DNA of 56,100 nucleotides from Mycobacterium kyorinense (GTDB lineage Bacteria > Actinomycetota > Actinomycetes > Mycobacteriales > Mycobacteriaceae). The position numbers and the translations under genes are program-made. Shown here one piece after another: positions 45,621 to 54,613 of this stretch. The notes below the pieces were generated by a model. It was not told the origin of the DNA. It saw only the letters and a list, made by a program, of their open reading frames with translations, and made no database searches. The stretch is taken from contig NZ_LQPE01000020.1 of NCBI RefSeq assembly GCF_002101735.1, positions 1 to 56,100 on the forward strand. Reading direction: 5' to 3'. Position 1 is the stretch's first letter. Each line of letters starts with the position of its first letter.

Positions 45621-46064
45621 ATGCGTGCCGAGGACATGGCCGAGGAGTTCCCGGTTTTGACCACCGACTCCGCCGCGCTCGAGGCTGTCCGGATGCTCGC
45701 GCAGCAACGCCTGCCCGGAGTTTTGGTCGTCGACGCCTCCGGCAGTCCGTACGCGGTGCTGCCGGCCTCTCAGGTGGTTCGCTTCATCGTGCCGGGTTAC
45801 GTACAGGACGACCCCTTGTTGTCGGGCGTGCTCGAGGAATCGATGGCCGACCACATCGCGGAGAGGCTGGAAGGTAAGACGGTCGGCGACATGCTGCCCG
45901 CGCACCTTTCCGACGTGCCGCCGGCCAACTTCGACGACACGATCATCGAGGTGGCCGCGGTAATGGCACGGCTGCGAAGTCCGCTGATCCCGGTCACCAA
46001 GGGCGGCAAATTGCTGGGCGTGATCACCGCGTCACGCCTGCTGGCTGCGGTGCTCAAATCTTGA
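45621..46064 (+). CDS. CBS-domain pair protein
   Basis: A 147-residue protein made of two CBS motifs (about 8-60 and 85-145; [20 protein letters not shown] and [20 protein letters not shown]). CBS pairs bind adenine nucleotides and regulate partner transporters. The adjacent transporter gene, 58 bases downstream, is the likely partner; the order resembles Rv2683-Rv2684. TAGTAC at 45605-45610 could give a leaderless or very short-leader transcript from the ATG at 45621. It is divergent from kdp. Confidence 0.85.
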   Translation: MRAEDMAEEFPVLTTDSAALEAVRMLAQQRLPGVLVVDASGSPYAVLPASQVVRFIVPGYVQDDPLLSGVLEESMADHIAERLEGKTVGDMLPAHLSDVPPANFDDTIIEVAAVMARLRSPLIPVTKGGKLLGVITASRLLAAVLKS

Positions 46065-46122
46065 TCGCCCGCAAGCCGCGCGGCGCGCAGAGTCGCGAGC
46101 GCCCGAAGCGGCAGGCCCGGAC

Positions 46123-47421
46123 GTGAACCTGTATGCGGTTGTCGCGACCGCGATCTTCGTCATCGCCTACGCGTTGATCGCCAGCGACCGCGTCAACAAG
46201 ACACTGGTAGCGCTGGGCGGCGCGGTCTTCGTCGTCATCTTGCCGGTGATCAACTCCGACGAGGTGTTCTTCTCCCGGGAGACCGGGATCGATTGGGACG
46301 TCATCTTTTTGCTGCTGGGCATGATGATCATTGTCAGCGTGGTGCGCCAAACCGGCGTCTTCGAATACGTGGCGATCTGGGCGGCCAAGCGCGCCAACGG
46401 CTCACCGCTGCGCATCATGATCTTGTTGATGACCGTCACCGCGGTTGCGTCGGCCATGCTGGACAACGTCACCACGGTGCTGCTGATCGCGCCCGTCACC
46501 CTGCTGGTGTGTGACCGGCTCCAGATCAGCCCGGCCCCATTCCTTATGGCCGAGGCGTTTTCGTCGAACATCGGTGGCACCGCCACGTTGGTCGGCGATC
46601 CGCCCAACATCATCATCGCCGACCGGGGTGGGGTGAGCTTCAACGACTTCCTGATTCACCTGGCACCGATCGTCGTCATCCTGATGGTCGCCCTCACGGC
46701 GCTGCTCCCGCGCTTGTTCCCGGGCGCATTCACAGTCGACGGCGAACGGGTCGCCGACGTCATGGCCTTGGACGAGCGCGAAGCCATCCATGATCACCAG
46801 TTGCTGATCAAATGCGGGGCCGTGCTGGTCGCGGTGTTCGCCGGGTTCGTCGCGCACAAGGCAATCCACATGGAACCATCGCTGGTGGCGATGGTGGGTG
46901 CCGGTGTTCTGATCGTAATCTCCGGTCTGACAAGGGAATTCTATCTGCAGAGCGTGGAATGGGAGACGCTGCTGTTCTTCTCCGGGCTGTTCGTCATGGT
47001 CGGTGCGCTGGTGAAAACCGGGGTGATCGGGCAGTTGGCCAAGTTGGCCGGCCAAGCGACCGGTGGCAATGCATTGGTGACGACGATGCTGATCCTGGTG
47101 GTGTCCTTCGTCGCCAGTGGCTTCGTCAACAACGTGCCGTATGCCGCGACCATGACACCGATCGTCGGTGAGCTGATGTCATCCATTCATCCGCATCTCA
47201 ACTCCGCTGTGCTGTGGTGGGCATTGGCCTTGGGCACCGATCTCGGCGGCAACCTCACTGCGGTCGGTGCAAGCGCGAATGTGGTCGTCATCGGAATCGC
47301 CCAGCGCGCAGGCAGTCCCATCTCGTTTTGGGAGTTCACCCGCAAGGGGGCGGTGGTCAGCGCCGTCTCGCTGGTGCTGTGCGCCGGGTACCTCGTGCTG
47401 CGCTATTTCGCCTGGGCTTGA
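46123..47421 (+). CDS. ArsB/NhaD-type (ion transporter superfamily) permease
   Basis: A 432-residue membrane protein with 10-12 helices. Signature segments are [38 protein letters not shown] and [20 protein letters not shown], the last being the hallmark of the ArsB/NhaD group. It resembles the proteins called ArsA/ArsB in M. tuberculosis (Rv2684/Rv2685), whose substrate is not settled. Next to K+ genes, a cation or anion antiport role is as likely as arsenite export. It follows the CBS gene and converges with the KimA-like operon, 17 bases apart. Confidence 0.88.
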   Translation: MNLYAVVATAIFVIAYALIASDRVNKTLVALGGAVFVVILPVINSDEVFFSRETGIDWDVIFLLLGMMIIVSVVRQTGVFEYVAIWAAKRANGSPLRIMILLMTVTAVASAMLDNVTTVLLIAPVTLLVCDRLQISPAPFLMAEAFSSNIGGTATLVGDPPNIIIADRGGVSFNDFLIHLAPIVVILMVALTALLPRLFPGAFTVDGERVADVMALDEREAIHDHQLLIKCGAVLVAVFAGFVAHKAIHMEPSLVAMVGAGVLIVISGLTREFYLQSVEWETLLFFSGLFVMVGALVKTGVIGQLAKLAGQATGGNALVTTMLILVVSFVASGFVNNVPYAATMTPIVGELMSSIHPHLNSAVLWWALALGTDLGGNLTAVGASANVVVIGIAQRAGSPISFWEFTRKGAVVSAVSLVLCAGYLVLRYFAWA

Positions 47422-47438
47422 ATTGCGGCGACCGGCGG

Positions 47439-49424
47439 CTAGGCCGGTCGTAACGACTGCCGCAACCCGCGCAGGTTGGCATAACCCTCGGAGTCGGTCC
47501 GGGCGATCCGAGCCGCCACGTCGTAGGGCACGATTATCGCGGTCGCATCCGGGACCCGGCTGATGGCCTTGGCCATTTTGTCCGCGGTGCGGTCGTGAAG
47601 CAGCCGGCCCAGCAGGGGCGAAAACGTTCGGCGCGGCAGCAGTACGGTCACCTTGGAACCCGGATGCTCGTCGATCACCTGCAGGACCAGCTCTTGCGCG
47701 GCCCGGCTGAGATGGCGGTCCGGGCAATCCACGACCTGCAGCCGGGTGTCGTGATCGAAGCGCTGCCAGCGCTCCTGCAGCTCGGCGGCATGCGCTCCGT
47801 CCACCACGAAGTGCACCGCGGCCAGCTCCGCGGCGTGCAATCCCTTTGCGTAGCGCAGCGTCTCGATCTCGGCGAGGTCGATCGAGTCGACGAAGACGAA
47901 TACTCGAAGCCGTGCATGCCTGGCAAACTCCGGCGGCTCGGTGCGCGACATCTCGAGAACCGATGCCTCGGTGCGGTATTGCCGGTTGAGCCGCATCAGC
48001 GCGAACACCAGCACGGGGAACACGACGACCACCAGCCAGGCTCCCTGAGTAAACCTGGCCACCACGAAGATCGCCACCACCAGCGTCGACAAGATGCCCG
48101 CGGTCAGGTTGATCGCGGCGTCGCGCCGCCAGTGTGGTCCTCGGTGGCTGAAGTGATGTTTGGTCATGCCGTATCCGGCCATCGCGAAACCGGTGAACAC
48201 GCCGATTGCGAACAGCGGAACCAGTTCGTGCACGGAGCCGCCCGTTACCAGCAGCAGCGCCACCGCCAGCACGGCCAGCGTCATGAGGCCGTTGGAGAAC
48301 ACCAGGCGGTGGCCCCGCTTTGTCAGCGGCCGCGGCAGAAACCGGTCCTCGGCAACGAAACTGGCCAATGCGGGGAAACCGCCGAAGCCGGTGTTCGCGC
48401 CGGTGAACAGGATCGCCGCGCTGGCTGCCTGGACGAGGAGGTAGAGCACGTTGCCGACGGTGCCGCTGCCGAAAACCGCACGAGCGATCTCGGAAAGCAT
48501 CGAGGGGTATTCGGCAACATACGGAGTGGCGCGGGTGGCGTAGGTGAGCCAGGCCACGCCCACCAACAAGAACCCGAGAATGCCGGCCATCACGGTCAGC
48601 ACGCGCCGCGCGTTGGCACCTTGCGGCTCGCGAAAGACGTTGACTGTGTTGGAGATCGCCTCGACTCCGGTCAGCGAGGAGCCACCATTGGCAAACCCTC
48701 GCAGCAACACCAGGATCGTCGCGCCCATCACCAACCCGCTGCCTTGATGAACAGGCACCGCTCCGACGATGTTCTGCGGATCGTATTTCGGTAAACCCCA
48801 GAAGATTTCACGAACCAGGCCAGTCACGATCGTCAGCGTGATCATTACCACGAAGGAGTATGTCGTGATCGCGAATGCCCGGCCCGACTGCCGCAACCCG
48901 CGCAGGTTCGCATAACAGATGAGGACCACCGAGACCACCGCTATTTCCAAGCTGTAGGGCCGCAGCACGGGTACCGCCGACACCACCGCAACGGTCCCGG
49001 CCGCGGTTTGCACCGCGACAGTCACCACGTAGTCGATCAACAGCGCGGCGGTGGCTATCTGCGCGATGCGGGGACCGAAGTTCTCCCGTGCGACCACGTA
49101 CGAGCCGCCGGGTTGGGCATAGGCCGTGACAACCTGCCGATACGATGCGGTCACGAACGCCAGAATCAGCAGGACCACACCGATGATCGGAAGCAACAGG
49201 GTGAACGCCGCCATTCCGGCACGGGGCAGCAGTGCGATCATCACCTGCTCGGGTCCGTAGGCGGTCGACGAGATCGCGTCAGGTGAAATCGCGCCGAGCG
49301 CAACCGGATTCGAGAGCCGCTCCGATTCCAGCTGCTCACTGGTTAGCGGCTTACCGAGAAAGATCCGCTTACACACGTCGGTAAATGACAGTGGGACAGC
49401 CCGCCCGTCGTTGGATGTGGTCAC
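47439..49424 (-). CDS. KimA-like APC-superfamily permease
   Basis: A 661-residue protein with about 12 membrane helices, then a cytoplasmic tail of about 190 residues (from RLNRQYRTEASVLEMSRTEP). The start KRIFLGKPLTSEQ, the ISSTAYGPEQVMIALL helix, SYRQVVTAYAQPGGSYVVAR and DYVVTVAVQTAAGTVAVVSA align with B. subtilis KimA (YdaO), a high-affinity K+ importer; it also resembles Rv2690c. I infer K+ uptake; amino-acid transport is the alternative. It follows its paralogue by 13 bases, so the two are one operon. Confidence 0.85.
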   Translation of the reverse strand: MTTSNDGRAVPLSFTDVCKRIFLGKPLTSEQLESERLSNPVALGAISPDAISSTAYGPEQVMIALLPRAGMAAFTLLLPIIGVVLLILAFVTASYRQVVTAYAQPGGSYVVARENFGPRIAQIATAALLIDYVVTVAVQTAAGTVAVVSAVPVLRPYSLEIAVVSVVLICYANLRGLRQSGRAFAITTYSFVVMITLTIVTGLVREIFWGLPKYDPQNIVGAVPVHQGSGLVMGATILVLLRGFANGGSSLTGVEAISNTVNVFREPQGANARRVLTVMAGILGFLLVGVAWLTYATRATPYVAEYPSMLSEIARAVFGSGTVGNVLYLLVQAASAAILFTGANTGFGGFPALASFVAEDRFLPRPLTKRGHRLVFSNGLMTLAVLAVALLLVTGGSVHELVPLFAIGVFTGFAMAGYGMTKHHFSHRGPHWRRDAAINLTAGILSTLVVAIFVVARFTQGAWLVVVVFPVLVFALMRLNRQYRTEASVLEMSRTEPPEFARHARLRVFVFVDSIDLAEIETLRYAKGLHAAELAAVHFVVDGAHAAELQERWQRFDHDTRLQVVDCPDRHLSRAAQELVLQVIDEHPGSKVTVLLPRRTFSPLLGRLLHDRTADKMAKAISRVPDATAIIVPYDVAARIARTDSEGYANLRGLRQSLRPA

Positions 49425-49437
49425 ATCGCATCACCTC

Positions 49438-51468
49438 CTAGGGTTGCTCGACCGCTATTGGTGTCGGTTCGACGATCGACATCGGCCCGTCGGGGCTTCG
49501 GCCGTCATCAGACGGGATACCGCGCCTCGCCGCCGGTGTCGCCTGGGCGAGCCGGGACTTGATGTCGTACGGCACGATCTGCGCACTCGCGCCGGGGATT
49601 CGACTGATGACCTTGGCCATCTTGTCCGCGGTGCGGTCGTGAAGCAGCCGGCCGAGCAGCGGCGAAAACGTCCGCCGTGGCAACAGCACTGTCACCTTGG
49701 AGCCGGGATGGTCCTCCAGCGTTTGCAGGACCAGCTCGTGAGCGGCCCGGCTGAGGTGACGATCCGGGCATTCGACCACCCGCAGCCGAGTGTCGTGGTC
49801 GAAGCGCTGCCAGCGCCGTTGCAGCCGAGCGGCATGCGCCGGGTCCACCGCGAAGTGGACGGCGACCAGCTCGTCGGCGAGCAGCCCCTTCCCGTAGCGC
49901 AGTGCCTCGACCTCGGCGAGGTCAATCGAATCCACGAATACGAACACGCGATGCCGGGCGTGCCTGGCGAACTCGGGTGGCTCGGTACGCGACGTCTGCA
50001 GAACGGAGGCCTCGGCCCGATATTGCCGGTTGAGCCGCATCAGTGCGAAAACCAGCAGCGGGAAGACCACCACGACCAGCCAGGCTCCCTCGGTGAACTT
50101 GGCCACCGCGAAGATGCCCACCACGATCGTCGACAAGATGCCCGCGGCCAGATTGACCGCCAGCTTGTGTCGCCAGCCGGGTTCTCGGTGGGTGAGATGG
50201 TGCTTGGTCATGCCGTAGCCCGCCATCGAGAAGCCGGTGAACACGCCCATCGCGAAAAGCGGCACGATCGCGTCGACCGAGCCTCCGGTCGCCAGTAACA
50301 GTGTCAGCGCCAGCGCGGTCAGCGCGATGATGGCGTTGGAGAACACCAGACGATGCCCCCGTTTGGTCAGTGGCCGCGGCAGAAAGCTGTCTTCGGCAAC
50401 GAAACTGGTGAGCGCCGGAAAGCCGTTGAAACTGGTGTTCGCACCGAAAAACAGGATGGCCGCGCTCGCCGCCTGCAACAGCAAGTACATGGCGTTTCCG
50501 ATCAGCCCTTGGCCGAAAACGGCGCGACCGACTTCGGAAAGCATCGAGGGATATTCGGCGACGTAGGGGGTGGCATGCGTGGCGTGCACCAGGTAGATGA
50601 CGCCGACCAGCAAGAAGCCGAGAATGCAGGCCATTGTGGTGAGGACCCGACGAGCGTTGGGGCCCTGCGGCTTACGGAAGACGTTGACCGCGTCGGCGAT
50701 CGCTTCCACTCCGGTCAGCGAGGTGCCACCGTTGGCGAATGCGCGCAGCAACACCAGAATCGTCGCACCCATCACCAGCCCGCTGCCCTGGTGCACCGGC
50801 ACCGCTCCGGGAATGTGCTCGGCATCGTATTGCGGTAAGCCCCAGAAGATTTCGCGAACCACACCGGTCACGATCATCACGGTGAGCATGGCGATGAACG
50901 AGTAGACGGGGACGGCGAATATCCGCCCCGCTTCCCGCATTCCGCGCAGGTTGGCGTAGGAAATGATGAGCAACGCAGCCACCGTGATTTCCAGGTGGTA
51001 GGGGCCCAGCCTCGGTACCGCCGACACCACCGCGAAAGTGCCGGACGCGCACTGCACCGCCACGGTGACCACGTAGTCGATCAGCAGCGCGGCAGCCGAG
51101 AGCTGCGCCACCCGAGGCCCGAAGTTGCTCCGCGCGACCACGTAGGAGCCGCCTCGCTGGGTGTAGGCCATTACGACCTGCCGATAGGATCCGGCCACCA
51201 GTGCCAGAATCACCAGGATGACACCGGCGATCGGAAGCACCAACACGAACGCGGCCAGCCCGGCAGCCGGAAGCAACTCGACCATGATCTGTTCGGGTCC
51301 GTAGACGGTCGAGGAGATGGCATCCGGCGAAAGCGCGCCGAGTGCAACGGTATTGGACAAGCTCTCCGATTGGAGGTGCTCGTTGATGAGCGGCCTGCCC
51401 AGGAAAGCGCGTTTGCACAGGTCGACAACGGACAGTGGGATCGCCTGCTGCCCAGCCGATGATGTCAT
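49438..51468 (-). CDS. KimA-like APC-superfamily permease (first of tandem pair)
   Basis: A close paralogue of the downstream gene, about 676 residues from ATG 51468. It shares CKRAFLGRPLINE, ISSTVYGPEQIMVELL, SYRQVVMAYTQRGGSYVVAR and the cytoplasmic tail with SKVTVLLPRRTFSPLLGRLL. The paralogue's start, MTTSNDGRAVPLS, aligns with MTSSAGQQAIPLS here, which supports 51468 over the earlier TTG (51492) or GTG (51474). Its promoter region has a KdpE-type repeat, so I infer induction at low K+. It lies downstream of trcS, which is transcribed in the same direction. Confidence 0.85.
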   Translation of the reverse strand: MTSSAGQQAIPLSVVDLCKRAFLGRPLINEHLQSESLSNTVALGALSPDAISSTVYGPEQIMVELLPAAGLAAFVLVLPIAGVILVILALVAGSYRQVVMAYTQRGGSYVVARSNFGPRVAQLSAAALLIDYVVTVAVQCASGTFAVVSAVPRLGPYHLEITVAALLIISYANLRGMREAGRIFAVPVYSFIAMLTVMIVTGVVREIFWGLPQYDAEHIPGAVPVHQGSGLVMGATILVLLRAFANGGTSLTGVEAIADAVNVFRKPQGPNARRVLTTMACILGFLLVGVIYLVHATHATPYVAEYPSMLSEVGRAVFGQGLIGNAMYLLLQAASAAILFFGANTSFNGFPALTSFVAEDSFLPRPLTKRGHRLVFSNAIIALTALALTLLLATGGSVDAIVPLFAMGVFTGFSMAGYGMTKHHLTHREPGWRHKLAVNLAAGILSTIVVGIFAVAKFTEGAWLVVVVFPLLVFALMRLNRQYRAEASVLQTSRTEPPEFARHARHRVFVFVDSIDLAEVEALRYGKGLLADELVAVHFAVDPAHAARLQRRWQRFDHDTRLRVVECPDRHLSRAAHELVLQTLEDHPGSKVTVLLPRRTFSPLLGRLLHDRTADKMAKVISRIPGASAQIVPYDIKSRLAQATPAARRGIPSDDGRSPDGPMSIVEPTPIAVEQP

Positions 51469-51580
51469 TCCCACGGTCGGTGGCCTCTCCAATTGTGCCC
51501 TTGGCGACCGGCCGATCGGATCGGCCGCCGACCGTATGCGGGCATTGCGATGTAGCCCTCGACGGTGAGGATCTGCAATG

Positions 51581-51630
51581 AAGGTAAGCGCGGTGGGCGC
51601 AGGCCGCTCGTCGTTAACGCTTTCTTAACG
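51581..51630 (-). promoter_or_regulatory. KdpE-like direct repeat and -10 box before KimA-like operon
   Basis: The minus strand carries a perfect direct repeat, CGTTAA-GAAAG-CGTTAA (plus 51614-51630), 27 bases before TACCTT (plus 51581-51586). Compared with the kdp site it differs at one position in 17. A GC palindrome, GGCCGATC-G-GATCGGCC (51510-51526), lies in the predicted leader. Confidence 0.7.
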
Positions 51631-51668
51631 GCCTGTCAGCAACCTTTACGCAGCCTCCAAGCTCGCGA

Positions 51669-53159
51669 TTATTTGACCGGCTGCTCGATCAGCGGGAAAC
51701 GCACCCGGAACACCGTTTGCCCCCCAGTCGACTCCGCGGTGACCGAGCCGTGGTGTGCTTTGACGATCGAGGCGACGATGGCCAAGCCCAATCCGTTGCC
51801 CGACGCGTTGGATCGCGACGCGTCGCCGCGCACGAAACGCTCGAACAGGCGCGGCAGCAGATCCGGCTCGATGTCGGGACCGTCGTCGGTGACGGTCAGC
51901 TCCGTGTACGGCCCGTCCTCGCCGGCCGGGTGGCGCGAGATCGCGGTCGTGACCGTAACCCCCGGCGGGGTATGCACGTGCGCGTTGCTCAGCAGGTTGC
52001 TGACCAGTTGGTGCAGCCGGTCGCGGTCGCCGCGCACCCACACCGGGTCGTCGGGCAGGTCGGTGACCCACTTGTGGGTCGGCGCCGCCACCGCCGCGTC
52101 GTTGACCGCGTTGATCACTACGTCGGCCAAATCGACGTCCTCGGTGTCGAGATCCTCGCCTTCACCCAACCGGGACAGCAGCAGCAGCTCGTCGACAAGC
52201 GAGGTCATCCGCAATGCCTCGGACTCGATTCGGGCCAGCGCATATTCCGTCGTCGGCGGCAGCGCCGAGCTGTCCTGACGGGTGAGTTCGGCATAGCCTT
52301 GAATCGCGGCCAGCGGGGTGCGCAGCTCGTGGCTGGCGTCGGTGAGGAATTGCCGCATCCGGCGGTCGGATTCGGCGCGGTGTGCCAGCGCACTGTCGAC
52401 GTTGTCCAGCAACCGATTCAACGTGTGCCCGACGATGCCGACCTCGTTGTCGGGGTCGGTGTCGTCGGGCCGCACCCGCGTGGTGATCCGGTGCTCGTCG
52501 CCCACCAGCGGCATGCTGGCGACCTCGGCGGCGGTCGCCGCGACGCGGCGCAGCGGACGCAGCGCATACCCGACGACCGTAATCGTGAGCGCCGCCGTCA
52601 GCAGCAGCGCAGCCACCAAAAGCGCTGTGGCGGTGACTGTTCGGCGGGCGATAGTCCGGTTCGCCAGCTGCAGCGAAACCCCGACCAGCAAGCGGTCCGG
52701 CCCGGCCGCCCGGCTGTCCACCCGATAGGAGCCCAGGCTGCCCAGCACTTCGGTGCGCGGCGGCCCGTCGGTCCACGACCGCGTTTGGATGGCCCGGACC
52801 ACGTCGGGCGCAGCGGGTTGCGGCTCGCCCTCGGAGAACACCGCCGAGCCCACCACCACGCCGTCGTGCAGCACCGCGATGAGGTTGCCCGGCGTCTGCC
52901 CGGTGAACTCCAGCATCGCCTGCTCGATGGGCAAGGCGCTATGCGAACTTTCGCCGGTGCGGTAGCGGGTATACGAATGCTCCAGTGCCTGCAGGGATTC
53001 GGCGACTTCGGCGTCGTTCATCGTGGTGACGTACGCGCGTAGGCTCAGCACCGATACCACGTCGACCGCCACCAGGACCACGCAGACCACCGCGCAGACA
53101 CCCAGCACCAGCTGCCGGCGCAGGGATCGCGGCCACCACGGCGCTTTGCGCCGGGTCAT
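51669..53159 (-). CDS. trcS: Sensor histidine kinase TrcS
   Basis: A 496-residue membrane kinase: a membrane helix at about 18-38, an extracytoplasmic sensor to about 170, a second helix (about 178-200), HAMP, the H box LTDASHELRTPLAAIQGYAE (about 270-290), an N box (LVSNLLSNAHVHTPP) and G boxes (DDGPDIEPDLLPRLFERFVR, GNGLGLAIVASIV). The order trcR-trcS after the kdp region matches M. tuberculosis (Rv1033c-Rv1032c). The signal is unknown. Its start overlaps the trcR stop by four bases. Confidence 0.9.
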   Translation of the reverse strand: MTRRKAPWWPRSLRRQLVLGVCAVVCVVLVAVDVVSVLSLRAYVTTMNDAEVAESLQALEHSYTRYRTGESSHSALPIEQAMLEFTGQTPGNLIAVLHDGVVVGSAVFSEGEPQPAAPDVVRAIQTRSWTDGPPRTEVLGSLGSYRVDSRAAGPDRLLVGVSLQLANRTIARRTVTATALLVAALLLTAALTITVVGYALRPLRRVAATAAEVASMPLVGDEHRITTRVRPDDTDPDNEVGIVGHTLNRLLDNVDSALAHRAESDRRMRQFLTDASHELRTPLAAIQGYAELTRQDSSALPPTTEYALARIESEALRMTSLVDELLLLSRLGEGEDLDTEDVDLADVVINAVNDAAVAAPTHKWVTDLPDDPVWVRGDRDRLHQLVSNLLSNAHVHTPPGVTVTTAISRHPAGEDGPYTELTVTDDGPDIEPDLLPRLFERFVRGDASRSNASGNGLGLAIVASIVKAHHGSVTAESTGGQTVFRVRFPLIEQPVK

Positions 53160-53941
53160 TCCGGCGGTCGCAGCATGTATCCGACACCTCGCACGGTGTG
53201 GATCATCGGTTCCCGGCCGGCGTCGATCTTCTTCCGCAGATACGAGATGTAGAGATCGACGATGCTGGTGCGCCCGGCGAAGTCATAGTTCCACACCCGG
53301 TCCAGTATTTCGGTGCGGGTCAGCGCCCGGCGCGGGTTGCGCATCAAGAAGCGCAGCAACTCGAACTCCGTCGACGTCAACGACAGCGGGGTGCCGCCGC
53401 GGGTGACTTCACGGCTGGCGCCGTCGAGGGTGAGGTCGCCGACTCGCAGTTCCTCCTCAGCCGGGGGCGCCAGATGATTCGAGCGGCGGAGCAGTCCCCG
53501 CAGCCGGGCCACCAGTTCTTCGAGGCTGAACGGCTTGGTCATGTAGTCGTCGGCGCCCGCGGTCAAGCCGGTGACCCGATCCATCACCGAGTCGCGGGCG
53601 GTGAGAAACAGCGTGGGGGTGTAGGTGTCCGATTCGCGCACCCGCTGCAGTATCTGCAGCCCGTCCATGTCGGGCAGCATGATGTCGAGCACCAGCACGT
53701 CGGGGCCGACCTTGTCGAACTTGGCGACGGCCTCGCGGCCGTTGTGCGCGACGTCGACGACCCAGCCCTCGTAGTGCAGCGCCATCTTGACCAGGTTGGT
53801 CAGTGCCGGCTCGTCGTCGACCAGCAAAACCCGGATTGGCGAGCCGTCGGCCCGGTTGATCCGGGGAAGCTGGCCAAGGATGGCCTGGCGTGGCCGCTGT
53901 TCGCGCGCGTAACCAGACCCGTAACCCGACACAGCCGTCAT
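53156..53941 (-). CDS. trcR: Response regulator TrcR
   Basis: An OmpR-class regulator of about 261 residues. After a 35-residue lead, the receiver domain runs to about 160 (VLLVDDEPALTNLVKMALHY, Asp in VLVLDIMLPDMDG, Lys in YMTKPFSLEELVA), then the winged helix (LSLTSTEFELLRFLMRNPRR, SIVDLYISYLRKKIDAG). It matches TrcR of M. tuberculosis. The ATG at 53941 is preferred; one at 53965 is possible. The upstream region is relatively AT-rich, as expected for an autoregulated promoter. Confidence 0.9.
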   Translation of the reverse strand: MTAVSGYGSGYAREQRPRQAILGQLPRINRADGSPIRVLLVDDEPALTNLVKMALHYEGWVVDVAHNGREAVAKFDKVGPDVLVLDIMLPDMDGLQILQRVRESDTYTPTLFLTARDSVMDRVTGLTAGADDYMTKPFSLEELVARLRGLLRRSNHLAPPAEEELRVGDLTLDGASREVTRGGTPLSLTSTEFELLRFLMRNPRRALTRTEILDRVWNYDFAGRTSIVDLYISYLRKKIDAGREPMIHTVRGVGYMLRPPE

Positions 53942-54277
53942 ATTCCTACATTTTCCCGGGCGCACATCGCTCTGTCACGGAGTTCATATCGTTCTCAAAT
54001 GTTGCGGGCATCGCCCGAGGTGGCGCCGGACACGGCCAGATATGCGTTTTCTATGTATCTCATCAGCCGGCTTGATGCGGTGTTTGCTCGAAAAATATTG
54101 TGATGCTTAGCCGTTGATCTGCAGTGGCGCTGCACCAAAGAGGTGCAAGTCTGAAAGTGCTTGTGCTTGAACGACTCTGCGGCCAAAGTTTGCGCCCCGG
54201 CCGCCGCAACACGATGTGTCGACGTCGGATGCCCAGACAGTGGCGCGGGTTCGGGTACGGGAAGTTAGGAGAAGTCA
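53942..54277. other. Divergent promoter region of trcR and PE gene
   Basis: No gene is supported. Relatively AT-rich stretches (for example 54055-54115) should contain the trcR and PE promoters. A GTTAGGAGA ribosome site precedes the PE start. Confidence 0.4.
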
Positions 54278-54580
54278 ATGACTTTCGCATTTGTGACGAC
54301 GCATCCGGAGCTGCTGGCCGCAGCGGCCGGCGATCTGACCGGCATCGGCTCGGCGATGGTCGCCGGTAACGCCGCGGCAGCGGGACCGACCGGCGGCGTC
54401 GTCCCGGCGGCCGCGGACGAGGTGTCTGCCTTGACCGCCGCGCAGTTCGCCGCGCATGCCGGCAGGTATCAGGCGATCAGTGCCCAGGCGGCGGCGGTTC
54501 ACCAGCAGTTCGTGAGCACGTTGGCGACCAGTGCGGGTTCGTATGCGGCCACCGAGGCCGCCAACGCGGCCCGAATCTGA
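54278..54580 (+). CDS. PE family protein
   Basis: A 100-residue PE-only protein: TFAFVTTHPELLAAAAGDLT, the central GGVVPAAADEVSALTAAQFA, and the secretion motif region GSYAATEAANAARI at the end (YxxxE type). PE proteins pair with PPE proteins and leave through an ESX system. The PPE gene follows 33 bases on; the two form a classical PE/PPE operon, resembling PE8-PPE15 of M. tuberculosis in gene neighbourhood. Confidence 0.93.
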   Translation: MTFAFVTTHPELLAAAAGDLTGIGSAMVAGNAAAAGPTGGVVPAAADEVSALTAAQFAAHAGRYQAISAQAAAVHQQFVSTLATSAGSYAATEAANAARI

Positions 54581-54613
54581 GTGAGCCAGCTAACAAACGA
54601 AGGGCAGGACGCG

